Origin: Sphagnum compactum
Lineage: Eukaryota > Bryophyta > Sphagnopsida > Sphagnales
NCBI GenBank assembly: GCA_965153455.1
Contig: OZ234500.1
Location: forward strand, 9,176,001-9,240,000
Length of the DNA stretch: 64,000 bases
Direction: 5' to 3'
Below are positions 45,263-57,703 of this stretch, piece by piece. Below the pieces are notes generated by a model. It had not been told where the DNA came from. It ran no database searches and was given only the letters and a program-made list of their open reading frames with translations. Made by a program: the position numbers and the translations under genes. Positions within the stretch are counted from its first letter, which is position 1. Each line of letters begins with the position of its first letter.

Positions 45263-47985
45263 TTTGTAAAAGAATGCATGTCTCGAATAACTCCATTAAG
45301 GGGAGGCTCCCCTTGGCCTTCTTTTGCTATGTATTGTTGCATAGCACCACAAGATTGACAATTAGTAGAGACAATACAACTAGAAATGTAACTTGGAAAC
45401 TAAATGAAAGCAAAAATAGATCTCTTGTTAATCACATAATTTTTGCTCAAATGGAATAATCATGATATCCATCAGGATCCTCATGTTTGATTATTTACAT
45501 TGTGCAGTTAGGCTACCATTTCAATTGAAACATGTTATCTCATAATTTGCAACCTTCGCAACAATGCTTACAAACCTTGAGAGTAGCCACCATGACCATA
45601 AATCTGGTGATGAAACATTAACCTCAATTGACTTATTGTCCTTATTTGCATGCAGTTTTGGACCTATTAGTATGCAAGAAATTTTCAATCTAAATGTTGT
45701 CTATCTTGTTTGAAGCTGATGCATACCTACATCAACTCAAAACATGGCAAAGGACATTTTTGAATAGTGGAGGTAATATTACTTGAAAACACCTTATCTA
45801 ATTTTCCTCATTAATCTTACTACACACTACTCTATTTGAACCACTAGCCTTTATCATTGTATCTTGTTGTAAAGAAAATTGTATAAGATTGCTTCAAAGA
45901 ATCTTTGACCTATGCATGTTTACAAACTCTAACCACAATTACAACTCATATACCTAACTCATATAGTTGTTTATTAATAAAAACAAGTTCAAGAAGAAAG
46001 CTTACTGATTTCAAAGGGAAACAACACAACGTATGCAAATTTCAAAACTTTAGTGTAGTTATCTTCATCCTTTAGCACCCGTTGTCTTGCAATTATTGCT
46101 GCATGCATCTCTTGTTCCACTAGATTAACACAACAATCTTCATATATTCCAACATAGGAGGTTAAAAATACTTAGTTTCACTTGACCCACCCATTTTGAT
46201 AGAAGTTTCCATGTGCTATTATTTCTCCCCATAATGCTTCAACCATAAACTTAGAAAATTCACCTTCAATTCTCTAACATTTGCTAAAAACTTGCCATTG
46301 TGAACTTTCTTCGAGTCCCAAGTTATTTTAATGAGAAGAATTGCAAATGGAATGTGTTTGTGTATCACATTATCCATGGTATCAATGTCAAACTCATTGA
46401 CATACTTACACAAGAAAAAGGAATCCAAGCACAACATATGTTGTAGTATAGGATAAGAATTATTATCATGATTATCCATAAGACTTACAAACATTATCCC
46501 ATGGTTATTATGATGACAACTTAGGGAAATACTATGGGAGACACAAACCCTACCCAGACTATCAACACACTTCCATAGCTCAGAAAGCTAAGCAAATCAT
46601 TTTTTATGTGTGATGTGGCTAATGTAGATATAATTTTGCAGAAAAGCTATGTGTTCATGTTTCAAGAACATAACAACATATTGTGAGTCCTCCACCTTTG
46701 AACCTTATGTGAAAAATTGGTGGTGTAACATACCTCTGAAGTTTAGGCCAAGGCTTGTGGAATCGGATATCCTCCACCTTATAGACTAGCTTTGATTTAA
46801 TCACATCATGCTCCTTTAGAGTAATTACTAGCAACATCTTCAAGAGTACTTGTTGCATCTACTAGCATTCAAAACAACATTAGTGTCTTGGATCTACCAA
46901 TAGCATCTTCGGGAGGACCTACATATTCCAACATCCAAAACAACATCAATGATCATGAATGTCTAGCAACAACTGACCACCACTAGAAATCAAGTGATGA
47001 AATCTTATAGTCTGATGTTGTTGTTGATGTTGTTGTTCCTGAAACCACAATTTTTAATCCAGCAAATGAAAGAGAGAAAAACACAAGATTCTTGTCTAGA
47101 GGATTCAAAGGAAACAATAGCATATAACTTATTATTGAAGAAGTTCATGATTAAGCTGCATCATATTTTACCCACCAGTAGTATGCTAGAAGGAAACTAG
47201 CTCATTAAGTCCAATATGTCGATCAAAGTCTGTTGCAACAACTAATGCCTTTTGCAAGGGTTCATCAAGCACCTTAGCAAGGAAAAGATTCTCAACACCA
47301 TTAACATTTGCAACTTTAACTGATTGGCAATCACAAGAGTGAATTGGGAGAAAAAGGTAGGATTAGATTCCAATAGAACCTCGAGCAATTCTTCCACAAA
47401 TTTTGCATCAACCGCATCATAAAGGAGAGACATTTTTTTCTTTTGACTACCCAAACCTATCCTAATCAACTATGTGAAGGAAGCTAATAGAATCATAAAC
47501 ATGAACCTAACAAGAATACACAACAAGAGAATTAGAATGGAATTCATGACCAACACTGATTAACCAACAATATTAACCTTTGAAATCCACTTTTTAGAAT
47601 TGGAAATGTTCAACACACTTCTACATCAAATCTTTTCATAAGTACTAAGAATTTTGTGACACTTTTTCAACCCTAAACTACAAACTACCAAACATTCATT
47701 AATCAAGTGGCAGTAGATTGCCACTATTGGAATGATTCAATTCTACTGATCTCTATGTGCCAAGCTTCAAGCATCTTGCAATGGAAATACTTTGAACATA
47801 TTCAAGCAAGGGAAGAAATGTAGAAGAGGAAGAGCAGCACACTAAAATAGTTCTTACCAAGGTTAGATGCATAGACTTTGGAAGCATCAACTACTAAGAA
47901 GGAACCAATTCCTCCAAGCACTAATTTCTTCAAAGCTTATGATCCTATAGGTCGAATGTTGAGCACACAAATGTGTGCACACTCC
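45263..47985 (-). pseudogene. AXR1-like NEDD8-activating enzyme E1 regulatory subunit, pseudogene
   Basis: Seven colinear exon-like blocks match the AXR1/NAE1 regulatory subunit, partner of ECR1 in activating the ubiquitin-like protein RUB/NEDD8. In order they are 47985-47858 (GS-stop-ALKKLVLGGIGSFLVVD), 47433-47323 (DAKFVEELLEVL, NPTFFSQFTLVIANQ), 46822-46727 (LKEHDVIKSK, FHKPWPKLQRY), 46410-46222 (VIHKHIPFAILLIKI), 46119-46006 (LKDEDNYTKVLKFA), about 45612-45570 (VMVATLK) and 45350-45263 (YIAKEGQGEPPLNGVIRDM). Several keep GT donors. The nucleotide-binding GxGxxG region is damaged (NIRPIGS-stop), frames shift, the first exon is not found, and the C-terminal part is missing where Ty3/gypsy and copia DNA begins. 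I read it as a decayed, TE-invaded copy. Confidence 0.82.
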
Positions 47986-48255
47986 TACTTTTGAATACAT
48001 AAGGGCCTTTTACATTGATATGTAAACAATCTACAAGGTACCTTTCTAAGGTGGATCCTGTCTACATGTTTAATTGGAATTTTCATGAATTTGCCCTTAA
48101 GAAATGTTAGAAGTCCCTCGCCACCTTCCCTCACCACCTTGAACATTAGCTAAAAATGGGGACAACACAAGCCTTAGACTTGCACTTAGAATCAGAGACC
48201 TAGATTTAGTGGCAAACCCATATTAAAACTAATAAGGATACCTTTAGGCCAAAAG

Positions 48256-48444
48256 TCAATGTCTTGAAGAAGTTGCTCTCAAAATTAGCTTATTGGGAAT
48301 GAAAATGTGATCTCCATGCCTACCACTGATTAAGCAACTGCAAGAGAAATCATCACCAATTGCCATGCACAAGGAAGCACAAGTACCTGTGAAGAAACTA
48401 TAAAGTTGTCCAATTCCTAGATGACTCAGGTAGAATATTTTCAT
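48256..48444 (-). other. Possible Helitron helicase relict
   Basis: A short minus-strand frame contains a GTCASLCM stretch followed 15-20 residues later by LISGRHGDHIFIPNKLIL. This resembles the GTRL...ISGxHxGDxxFIPR segment near the C-terminus of plant Helitron PIF1-like helicases. The usual PFxxKRRQFP motif that should follow is absent. Weak evidence. Confidence 0.3.
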
Positions 48445-49369
48445 AAGGATGTTTTGATAGACTATTTACAGATATCAAGGTGAGTTATACACAAGCATTT
48501 GGCACACAAAGCAATCCAAAGCATAAAAAATTGTCGATGTTATGGTCCATGGCTACTATTGCTACTGGTTGCTTTTGTCTCATTGTCCCAAAGACAAAAT
48601 TAGTATTCAATCAACATAATCACACCTTTCAAGCCCATAGAAAAAGGGTGTGGAGGTCAAGGAAGTTGAAACTGTTTTTGTTGCCAATTTTGCATTTGTT
48701 TGTTTGTGCGTGTTGTTGTTGGAGCCAAGGGTGGTGGTGGTGGTTTGATGAGGAAGTAAGGATGATGGCATCAAGGGAACAAAAGTGAGCAAGCTATGGT
48801 AGGATCAAAATTGCAACGTTTTATGCCTTCATCTTGTGCTATGGCTTGCTTTTGAGGTTCTACGAGTTACCAAGATTTGCCAATTACCATGGCCACAACA
48901 ATTTGGATGATGGGAGTGTTGAAGATGGAACACAAATGCAAACTTATATTAGTAGCAACAACACCACCACTATTGATCATCAATTAGCAGAGACAATAAC
49001 AGTTGCTAAAAAAAAGTTTGATGACTCATCAAACCTTGAGAGCCATGCAGAAGAATGGATGATGGTAACATAGGCTAATAAAAGTTTTATAGAAAAACAA
49101 GACGAGAATCAGCCAATAGCTGAGCACCAACAATAGCTTGTAGCTAACCATGGTCATGGAGGTGATCTGCATCATGAAGAAGAAGGAGATTTCACAAGCA
49201 ACAAAATTATGAAGTCCACTAAGCATCCAAATGTGGCAAAATTGACTAAATCAAATGATGATGAAAACAAAGGCAGCTCACTAAGAACCAGAATGCTCAT
49301 GAGATGAATGAAACAACACTCATGACAGAGGAAGAAGCAAATGGAGATGAAATGTTAAGTATCAAAATA
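48445..49369. other. Unassigned DNA between AXR1-like pseudogene and copia element 2
   Basis: A 102-codon plus-strand frame (48480-48788) and a 79-codon frame (48834-49073) have no motif I recognise. Nothing else stands out. Confidence 0.4.
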
Positions 49370-49763
49370 CCTTCAAAGTGTTGTAAGTTTTTCAAGTGTG
49401 AAAAACATATTTTTTAAGTTCGAAAAAGTGTGTGGAAGAGAATTCTTTAATTCGTTGAAAGTTTAAGGTGTGTGGAAGAGAGTTCTTCAATTCGTTAAAA
49501 GTTTGACGTGTGTGGAAGCGAGTTCTTCGATTCATTGAAAGTTTAAGGTGTGTGCAAAAGAGGTCTTTGAGTTGTTGAAAGTGTCAAGTTTCAAGTGTGT
49601 CAAAGAGAGTTCTTCCCATTGTTGCAATTTCGCGTGAAATTTCAAGCTTATGTAATAAAAGATTTGCAAGTGTTAGATTTTCAAGTTTATGTGAGGTGTC
49701 AAAGATTTCTTCCAAAGCTTTCGATCTTTTGAGAGAGTGTTTGTTGTAGCATTTGTGTTCAAC

Positions 49764-52700
49764 ATGTCTTCTTTTCAAATGGAGTCCTTGAAAGTCATGG
49801 AGAAGTTTGATGGTGGCAATTTTCACCTTTAGAAGTTCAAAATGCGCATGATGCTTTCTAAACATGGGCTTTGGAAATTTGTTGATCGGAGTGCAACCTT
49901 ACCAAGTGAAGAAATTGCAAGGGCCGATTACAATGAGAAAGAGATGAAGGCTTTTGCATTATTTTGTTAACATCACACGGATGCCCAACTTGCACACATT
50001 CAATATTGTGACAATGTGAGAAATGCGTGGGAGGCTCTTTGCGGTGTGCATGAAGCTAAGACGATTAGTAACAAGTTGTTCCTTCGCAAGAGATTCTTCA
50101 CCATCAAAATGCAAAAAGGAGATGACATGCTTGTGCACATTAACACGGTGAAGGCCCTTGCGGACCAACTACGTTTCATCAAGGTGAACATTACGGATGA
50201 AGATGTTTACATGGTACTCCTCATGAGCCTTCCTCCATCCTTTCATAACCTAGTCACGAGCTTGGAATCCATGTCCACAAAAGATGTAGACCTTCAATTC
50301 ATTGTAGCAAGGTTGCTTCACGAAGTGTCCAAAAGAAAAGAATGTGAGAGTTCCAAGACTACCGCATTAGTGAACAAAACTCACAAGTCAAACGAGAAGC
50401 TTTGTTATTATTGTAAGAAACTTAGACATTTTGTGAGAAATTGTTTAAAGAAGAAAAATGATGAAAAAGAAAAAGCTAATCAAGCTTGTGAAGATCACGA
50501 GAAAATGTTTGTTGTCGCATTGAGTGCTAATGATCATACCACATATGATTGGATCGTCGATTCCGGTGCAACGCAACACATGACATTCGAACAAGAATGG
50601 TTTACCACGTACGAGCGCATTTCCCCAAGGAGGGTGTTCATGGGCGATGACACCGTTTTGGAGGCCATTGGCAAGGGGAACATCAAAGCCACAATGTAAG
50701 TGGGAGGTGAATTGTCACATGCAACCATCACCGAAGTTCTTCATGTTCCAAAAATGAAGAATAGTTTCATTTCGATGAGTAAACTCATTTCGGAAGGTTT
50801 CAAAGTGGAGTTTGACAAGGATGGTTGTAAGGTCAACGATGCTCGAGGAGTTGTTGTGGCGGAGGCACGAAGGGACAGGAACTTGCACCTTCTTAATGTG
50901 AAGGTGCGTAAGGACACGACACACATTGTCAATTCTTTGGATGAAGATGCGATGCTTTGGCATAGAAGATTTGGCCATCTCAACATGGCAAGCCTTAACA
51001 TGGATGCCATGGTGGATGGCATGAATTTGAAAGAAGTGCCATTGCATCACATTTGTGAAGGATGCATCCAAGGCAAACATCAAAAACATCATTTCCCAAG
51101 GACAGAGCAACAAGGGCTTCACAACTTTTGGAGATTGTGCACACCGATGTGTGCGGGCCAATGAGGACTACATCACATGGTGAAACGCGATACTTTCTCA
51201 CTTTCATTGACGATTTTTTAAGGAAAACTCATGTTTATCTTTTGAAGGCCAAAGAAGAAGCGTTTGAAAAATTCAAACAATATAAGGCGTTGGTGGAGAA
51301 CGAAATTGGTCACAAAATCAAGGTGCTACGATCTGACAACAGAGGAGAATTTATGTCCAAGAAGTTTGACGCATTTCTTGCAGAATGTGGAAATCAACGA
51401 CAAACAAGTGCACCCTATTCCCCACAACAAAATGGTGTTGCGAAACGTGGCAATAGAACCATCATGGATTGTGCGAGAAGCATGATTCTTGCACAAGGGT
51501 TGGAACTTCAATTTTGCGGGGAAATGGTGAACACGACGGTGTACTTAAAAAATCAATGTCTAACCAAGGCTCTTGATTCCAAGACCCCTCAAGAAGCTTG
51601 GAGTGGTAGGAAACCCGATGTGTCTCATTTGAGAGTCTTTGGTTGTAAAGCCTTTGCACATGTCCCCGATGAGAAGAGGACCGAATTAGAGTCCAAGTCC
51701 ATGCCTTGTGTGTTTTTAGGGTATTATGAAGGCACAAAAGCATATCGCTTGATGTGTGTAGAAAAAAAAAGAATCATCAAAAGTATAGATGTCGTGTTCA
51801 TTGAAGGGTCAAAAGAAATAGGTGGTGTGGTCCATCCCAAGAAAGTAGAAAATAAAGTTGTGCGTGAAATTGTGAACAAAGAAGTTGAAGGAAAAGAACC
51901 ATTGACCTTTATCGGGATACACCTTTGAATGAAACAAGAATGGAAGGTGTGCAAAATGAATTCACTCCAAGTTCTTCATGCAAAAAAGAGTTTATTGTTT
52001 CGAATGAACCTTCACAACATGTGTCAAGGGAAAGATTTCAAAGGCAACGAAGGGAATAGCCTCGGGATTGGTGGATTGCTACCAAGGAGGTGGAACGTGC
52101 CACCATTTCATTTTTGGAGGAGCTTCAAAATATTGAAGAAGCATTGACATGTGAAAATTCTAAGGAATGGGAGTGCGCAATGCAAGAAGAATATAATTCA
52201 CTCATGGCAAACAACACATGGACTTTGGTGCCAATTCCTGCTAGTAGGAAACCTATTTCTTGTTAGAAATACTATTCGTTTCTAATTCCCGATGTTGATG
52301 AATGTGTGAAACATTCATCAAAAGGATGAATAGTATTCACATCCTTATAGTAGTTAGGTTAGGTTGAATAATGGTGGTTAGGGTTTGGAAGTGGAGGCTA
52401 CTTAGGGCTTGGCGGCGGCTAGGGTTTGGGTTTGGCGGCGGCTAGGGTTAGGGTTTGGTGGCGGCTAGGTTAGGTGGCGGCTAGGTTAGGGTTAAGTGGC
52501 GGCTACTTTAGGGTTAGGTGTTAGTATATAATGGAATGGTTTTGAGTTGTCTTTCATTCTCTCCTTTCATGGTTTTTGAGTGCATATAGAACCTTCAAGC
52601 TTTGTTAGTTGTTGCAAGCCATAGTCTTGTGATTGTAGCATTTGAAGCATACAACCTTTGTAATCTTCTTGTTAGTTAATACAATTGTTCCATTTCATGA

Positions 52701-54163
52701 ACCTTCAAGCTTTCATTTCTTGCTTATTTTCAAGTTGTTTCCAATATTTCTTGCAAATGGGTGTTCAAAATCAAACAAGGTGTGAATGGGGAGGTGGATT
52801 GCTATAAGGCCAGATTAGTGACAAGGGGTTTTACCCAAACCTAGGGAGTGGATTACAACGAAACCTTTGGGCCCATCGCAAAGTTTACATCTATTCGTTG
52901 TATTCTTCCATTGGCGACCTTGGAAGACATGGAGATCCATCAAATGAATGTGAAAACTGCATTTCTCAATGGCGAGCTTGAGGAGGAGATTTACATGGAA
53001 CAACCTCAAGGGTTCGTGCACCAAGGAGGTGAACATCTTGTGTGTAAACTTCACAAATCCTTGTATGGTTTGAAACAATCTCCAAGGGCATGGAATCAAA
53101 AGTTAGATGCGTTTCTCAAAACCCATTGAATTTATGAATACTGAGGCCGATCCTAGTGTGTATGTTGCACAAGTGGGAGATGTGAAATTTTTCATTGTGG
53201 TCTATGTTGATGACCCCATTATGGTGTGCAATGATCAAAAAGAAACTTTTGCAAATCAAAGAGGAGATGAATCAAAAGTTTGAAATGAGGGACCTTGGGG
53301 AGTTGCATTTCTTTTTGGGAATGGAGGTGGAAAGGAATCGTGTTGAACGACTCCTATACATCAACCAAATCAAATACCTCAAGGAAATATTGAAGCGTTT
53401 TCGAATGGAGGAATGTAAGCCCATTGGAGTTCCATTCAATCCCTAAGTGAAGTTACAAAGGAATCCTAATGGAAATGATGAATCGAAGGGATTTCCATAT
53501 CAACAAGCGGTTGGGTCCTTGATGTATGCCATGTTGTGCACATGACCTGACTTGGCGTCCCTAATTAGTGTGTTGAGTCAACACATGCCCAACCTTAGCA
53601 TGGAGCATTGGATAGTCGTAAAACGAATCTTTTGATATTTGCAAGGTACATTGCAAATGAAATTACAATTCGGTGCAACACCATCCAAGGAAATGCTTGG
53701 ATATCGTGATGCGAATTGGGGTGATGATCTTGAAGACAAGAGGTCCACAACATGGTTTGTTTTCAGGATCGGAGGTGGGGTCATTTCTTGGAGTAGCAAA
53801 CGACAACCTATAATAGCGTTGTCCACCACAGAAGCGGAGTACATGGCGAACATGCAAGCCACAAAAGAAGCCATATGGATAACAAAATTCTTGATGGATT
53901 TAGGATACATGGGGGAGAAGAAAGTGATGGTGATTCGATGCGAGAATCAAGGTGCGATATCATTGACCAAAAATGCCACTCACCATGCACGAACAAAACA
54001 CATTGATGTACAACATCATTTTGTTCGAGAACCAGTTGGAAACGGAGAAGTTCAATTTCAATATTGTCCAACGGAACAAATGGTGGCGGATGTCCTTACC
54101 AAGGCATTATCTAAAGAACGACATCATAAGTTGATAACCATGTTCAGATTAGAAACATCATAG
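49764..54163 (+). pseudogene. gag-pol of copia element 2 (broken)
   Basis: It has the same domain order as element 1. Lesions include TAG near 49830 and TAA near 49968 in gag, an altered zinc knuckle (CYYCKKLRH), TAA at 50697, and a frameshift near 51000 in the integrase finger. There is an AERANR-to-AKRGNR change at the integrase catalytic Glu near 51440, and a solo LTR inserted in the linker before RT. Further breaks are a TAG near 52842, an extra base near 53122 and TAA at about 53444. The RT box is YVDD. The DSGATQHM protease motif is intact. Confidence 0.88.
52261..52746 (+). repeat. Solo LTR inserted in copia element 2
   Basis: A complete family LTR (TGTTAG...CCAATA, 486 bp) splits the RT-side reading frame. 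It is flanked by a 5-bp direct repeat TTTCT (52256-52260 and 52747-52751). This proves the LTR borders and an insertion followed by LTR-LTR recombination. Confidence 0.95.
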
Positions 54164-54171
54164 AATGGGAG

Positions 54172-54515
54172 TGTTAAAACTACTATTCCTTTCTAATTCA
54201 TAATGTTGATGAATGTGTGAAACATTCATCAAAAGGATGAATAGTATTGACATCCTTATAGTAGTTAGGTTAAGTTCAATAGTGATGGTTACGGTTTGGA
54301 TTTGAAAATTACTTAGGGCTTGGCGACGGCTAACGTTAGGGTTTGGTGGCGGCTAGGGTTAGGGTTAAGTGGCAGCTACTTTAGGGTTAGGAAATAGTAT
54401 ATATTGGAGTGTTTTTGAATAGTCATTCATTCTCTCCTTTCGTGGTTTTGAGTGCACATAGAATCATCAAGCCTTGTTAGTTGTTGCAAGCCGTAGTTTG
54501 TAATTGTAGCATTTG
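54172..54515 (+). repeat. Partial 3' LTR of copia element 2
   Basis: It starts TGTTAAAAC after the GAATGGGAG purine tract and contains the head hairpins, telomere-like units and TATA-like box. It is cut at ATTTG (54511-54515), where the terminal TATTGG of element 3 starts. Confidence 0.9.
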
Positions 54516-55115
54516 TATTGGAAAAACAACTTGAAAACAAGTAAGAAATGAAACACTCAAGGTTCACGAAATGGAACAATTATATTAACTAACAAAAATC
54601 ACAAAGGTTGTATGTTTCAAATGCTACAATCACAAAACTATGGCTTGTAACAACTAACAAAGCTTGAAGGTTCTATGTGCACTCAAAACCATGAAAGGAG
54701 ATAATGAAAGACTCCTCAAACCACTCCAATATATACTACCTCCTAACCTTAAAGTAGCCGCCACTTAACCCTAACCTAGCTGTCGCCTAACCCTAGTCAC
54801 CACCAAACCCTAACCCTAGTTGCCACCAAACCCTAACCCTAGCCGCCAACAAACCGTAACCCTAGCCGCCACCAAACCCTAACCCTAGTTGCCACCAAAC
54901 CCTAACCCTAACCGCCACCAAACCCTAACCCTAGCCGCCCCCAAACCCTAATCCTGGTCACTGCCAAGCCCTAAGTAGCCTCCACTTCCAAACCCTAACT
55001 ACCACTATTAAACTTAAACTAACTACTATAAGGATGTCAATATTATTCATCCTTTTGATGAATGTTTCACACATTCATCAACATTATGAATTAAAAACAA
55101 ATAGTATTTCTAACA
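54516..55115 (-). repeat. 3' LTR of copia element 3, expanded telomere-like array
   Basis: It is 600 bp long against about 485-490 bp for the other LTRs. The extra length lies at about 54763-54970, where AAACCCTAACCCTAGCCGCC-type units repeat about eight to ten times. Confidence 0.9.
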
Positions 55116-55165
55116 CTCCCACTCTATGACGTTTCTAATCCGAACATGGTTATCACCTTATGATG

Positions 55166-57200
55166 TCATTCTTTGGATAATGCCTTGGTAAGGACATCCG
55201 CCACCATTTGTTCCGTTGGACAACATTCAAATGGAACTTCTCCGTTTTCAACTGGTTCTCGAACAAAATGATGTTGTACATCAATGTGTTTTGTTCGTGC
55301 ATGGTGAGTGGGATTTTTGGTCAATGATATCGCACCTTGATTCTCGCATCGAATCACCATCACTTTCTTCTCCCCCATGTATCCTAAATCCATCATGAAT
55401 TTTGTTATCCATATGGATTCTTTTGTGGCTTGCGTGTTCGCCATGTACTCCGCCTCCGTGGTGGACAACGCTATTGTAGGTTGTCGTTTGCTACTCCAAG
55501 AAATGGCTCCACCTCCGATCCTGAAAACAAACCTTGTGGTGGACCTCCTATCTTCAAGATCACCACCCCAATCCGCATCACAATATCCAAGCACTTCCTT
55601 GGATGGTGTTGCACCGAATTATAATTTCATTTGCAACGTACCTTGCAAATATTGAAAGATTTCTTTAACGGCCATCCAATGCTCCATGCTAGGGTTGGCC
55701 ATGTGTTGACTCAACACACTTATTGGGTATGCGAAGTCAGGTCGTGTGCACAACATGGCATACATCAAGGACCCAACCGCTTGTTGATCTGGAAATCCCT
55801 TCGATTCATCATTTCCATTGGGATTCCTTTGTAACTTCACTTTGAGATCGAATGGAACTCCAATGGGCTTACATTCCTCCATACGAAAACACTTCAATAT
55901 TTCCTTGAGGTATTTGATTTGGTTGATGCGTAGGAGTCGTTCAGCACGATTCCTTTCCACTTCAATTCTCAAAAAGAAATGCAACTCCCCCAAGGTCCTT
56001 CATTTCAAACTTTTGATTCAACTCCTCTTTGATTTGCAAAAGATGTTTTGATCGTTGCAAACCAAAATGAAGTCATCCACATAGACCACAATGAAAGACT
56101 TCACATCTCCCACTTGCGCTACATATACACTAGGATCGGCCTCAGTATTCACAAATTCAATGCTTTTGACAAACGCATCTAACTTTTGATTCCATGCCCT
56201 TGGAGATTGTTTCAAACCATACAAGGATTTATGAAGCTTACACGCAACACGTTCATCTTCTTGGTGCACGAACCCTTGAGGTTGCTCCATGTAAATCTCC
56301 TCCTCAAGCTTGCCATTTTAAAATGCAATTTTCACGTCCATTTGATGGATCTCCATGTCTTCAAAGGCCGCCAATGCAAGAATACGAATAGATGTAAACT
56401 TTGCGACGGGCACAAAGGTTTCATTGTAATCCACTCTGTAGGTTTGGGTAAAACCCCTTGTCACTAATATGGCCTTGTAGCGTTCCACCTCCCCATTTGC
56501 GCTTTGTTTGATTTTGAACACCCATTTACAAGAAACGGGTTTCCTACCAACGGGAACTGACACCAAAGTCCATGTGTTATTTGCCATGAGTGAATTATAT
56601 TCTTCTTGCATTGCGCACTTCCATTCCTTGGAAGTTTCACATGTCAATGCTTCTTCAATATTTTGGCGCTCGTGCAAACATGCAACGGTGGCACACTTCA
56701 CCTCCTTGGTAGCAATCCACCAATCCCGAGGCCATTCCCTTCATTGCCTTTGAGGTCTTTCCCTTGACACATGTTGTGAAGGTTCATTCGAAACAATAAA
56801 TTCTTCTTCCGATGAAAAAGTTAGCATGCATTCACTTTACACACCTTCCATTGTTGCTTCATTCAAAGGTGTATCTCGACTAAAGGTCAATGGTTCTTCT
56901 CCTTCAACTTCATTGTTCACAATTTCATGCACAATTACATTTTCTACTTTCTTGGGATGGAACACACCACCTATTTCTTTTGACCCTTCAATGAACACGA
57001 CATCTCTACTTTTGATGATTATCTTGGTTTTCACACACATCAAGCGGTATGCTTTCGTGCCTCCATAATACCCTAAAAACACACAAGGCATGGACTTGGA
57101 TTCTAATTTGGTCCTTTTCTCATCAGGGACATGTGCAAAGGCTTTACAACCAAAGACTCTCAAATGAGACACATCGGGTTTCCTACCACTCCATGCTTCT
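55166..57200 (-). pseudogene. Partial pol of copia element 3
   Basis: On the minus strand it begins at the QEAWSGRKPDVSHLRVFGCK region. It keeps KAFAHVPDEKRTKLES, so it does not have the 10-bp deletion seen in elements 1 and 4. RT includes a YVDD box (VYVDDFILVCND) and RNase H ends at 55166. Frameshifts occur near 56700, 56330, 56020 and 55610. Confidence 0.85.
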
Positions 57201-57690
57201 TGTTAGAAATACTATTCATTTCTAATTCCCAATGTTGATGAATGTGTTAAACATTCATCAAAAGGATGAATAGTATACACATCCTTGTAGTTGTTAGATT
57301 AGGGTTTAGAAGTGGAGACTACTTAGGGTTTGGCGGCAGCTAGGGTTAGGGTTAGGCGGCGGCTAGGTTTAGGGTTTGGTGGCGGCTAAGGTTGGGCGGC
57401 GGCTAGGGTTAGGGTTTGGTGGCGGCTAGGTCAGGGTTAAGTGGCGGCTACTTCAGGGTTAGGAGATAGTATATAATGGAGTGGTTTTGAATTGTCTTTC
57501 ATTCTTTCCTTTCATGGTTGTTGAGTGCACATAGAACCTTCAAGCTTTGTTAGTTGTTGCAAGCCATAGTTTTATGATTGTAGCATTTGAAGCATATAAC
57601 CTTTGTAATCTTCTTTTAGTTAATACAATTGTTCCATTTCATGAACCTTGAGTGTTGCATTTCTTGCTTGTTTTCAAGTTGTTTCCAATA
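57201..57690 (+). repeat. 5' LTR of copia element 4
   Basis: A complete TGTTAG...CCAATA LTR with head hairpins, telomere-like units and the TATA-like AGTATATAATGGAGTGG. Confidence 0.93.
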
Positions 57691-57703
57691 GGTTATGGGC
57701 CCA
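57691..57703 (+). promoter_or_regulatory. Primer-binding site of copia element 4 (half-tRNA-iMet type)
   Basis: GGTTATGGGCCCA immediately follows the LTR, identical to element 1. Confidence 0.85.

Larger units (their letters stand above)
49370..54515 (+). mobile_element. Copia element 2: 5'-truncated, carries a solo LTR, 3' LTR cut by element 3
   Basis: It starts inside the leader repeats (TTCAAAGTGTTGTAAG), with no 5' LTR or primer site. The gag-pol region runs from 49764 to 54163, interrupted by a solo LTR at 52261-52746. The 3' LTR starts at 54172 and stops at 54515 within GTAGCATTTG, where the end of element 3 begins. It is the most diverged of the four family members here. Confidence 0.88.
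54516..57200 (-). mobile_element. Copia element 3: inverted, 5'-truncated copy
   Basis: It reads on the minus strand. Its complete 3' LTR is at 54516-55115, followed by RNase H, reverse transcriptase and the linker up to the end of integrase at 57200, where element 4 starts. It begins exactly at LTR terminal bases inside the LTR of element 2, so it inserted there. The rest of the element (integrase, gag, 5' LTR) is missing. Confidence 0.9.

Noticed and set aside
48480-48788. A 102-codon hydrophobic plus-strand frame as a membrane protein gene
   Set aside because: No recognisable family, no splice or promoter context, and it sits among transposon remains. Left as unassigned.
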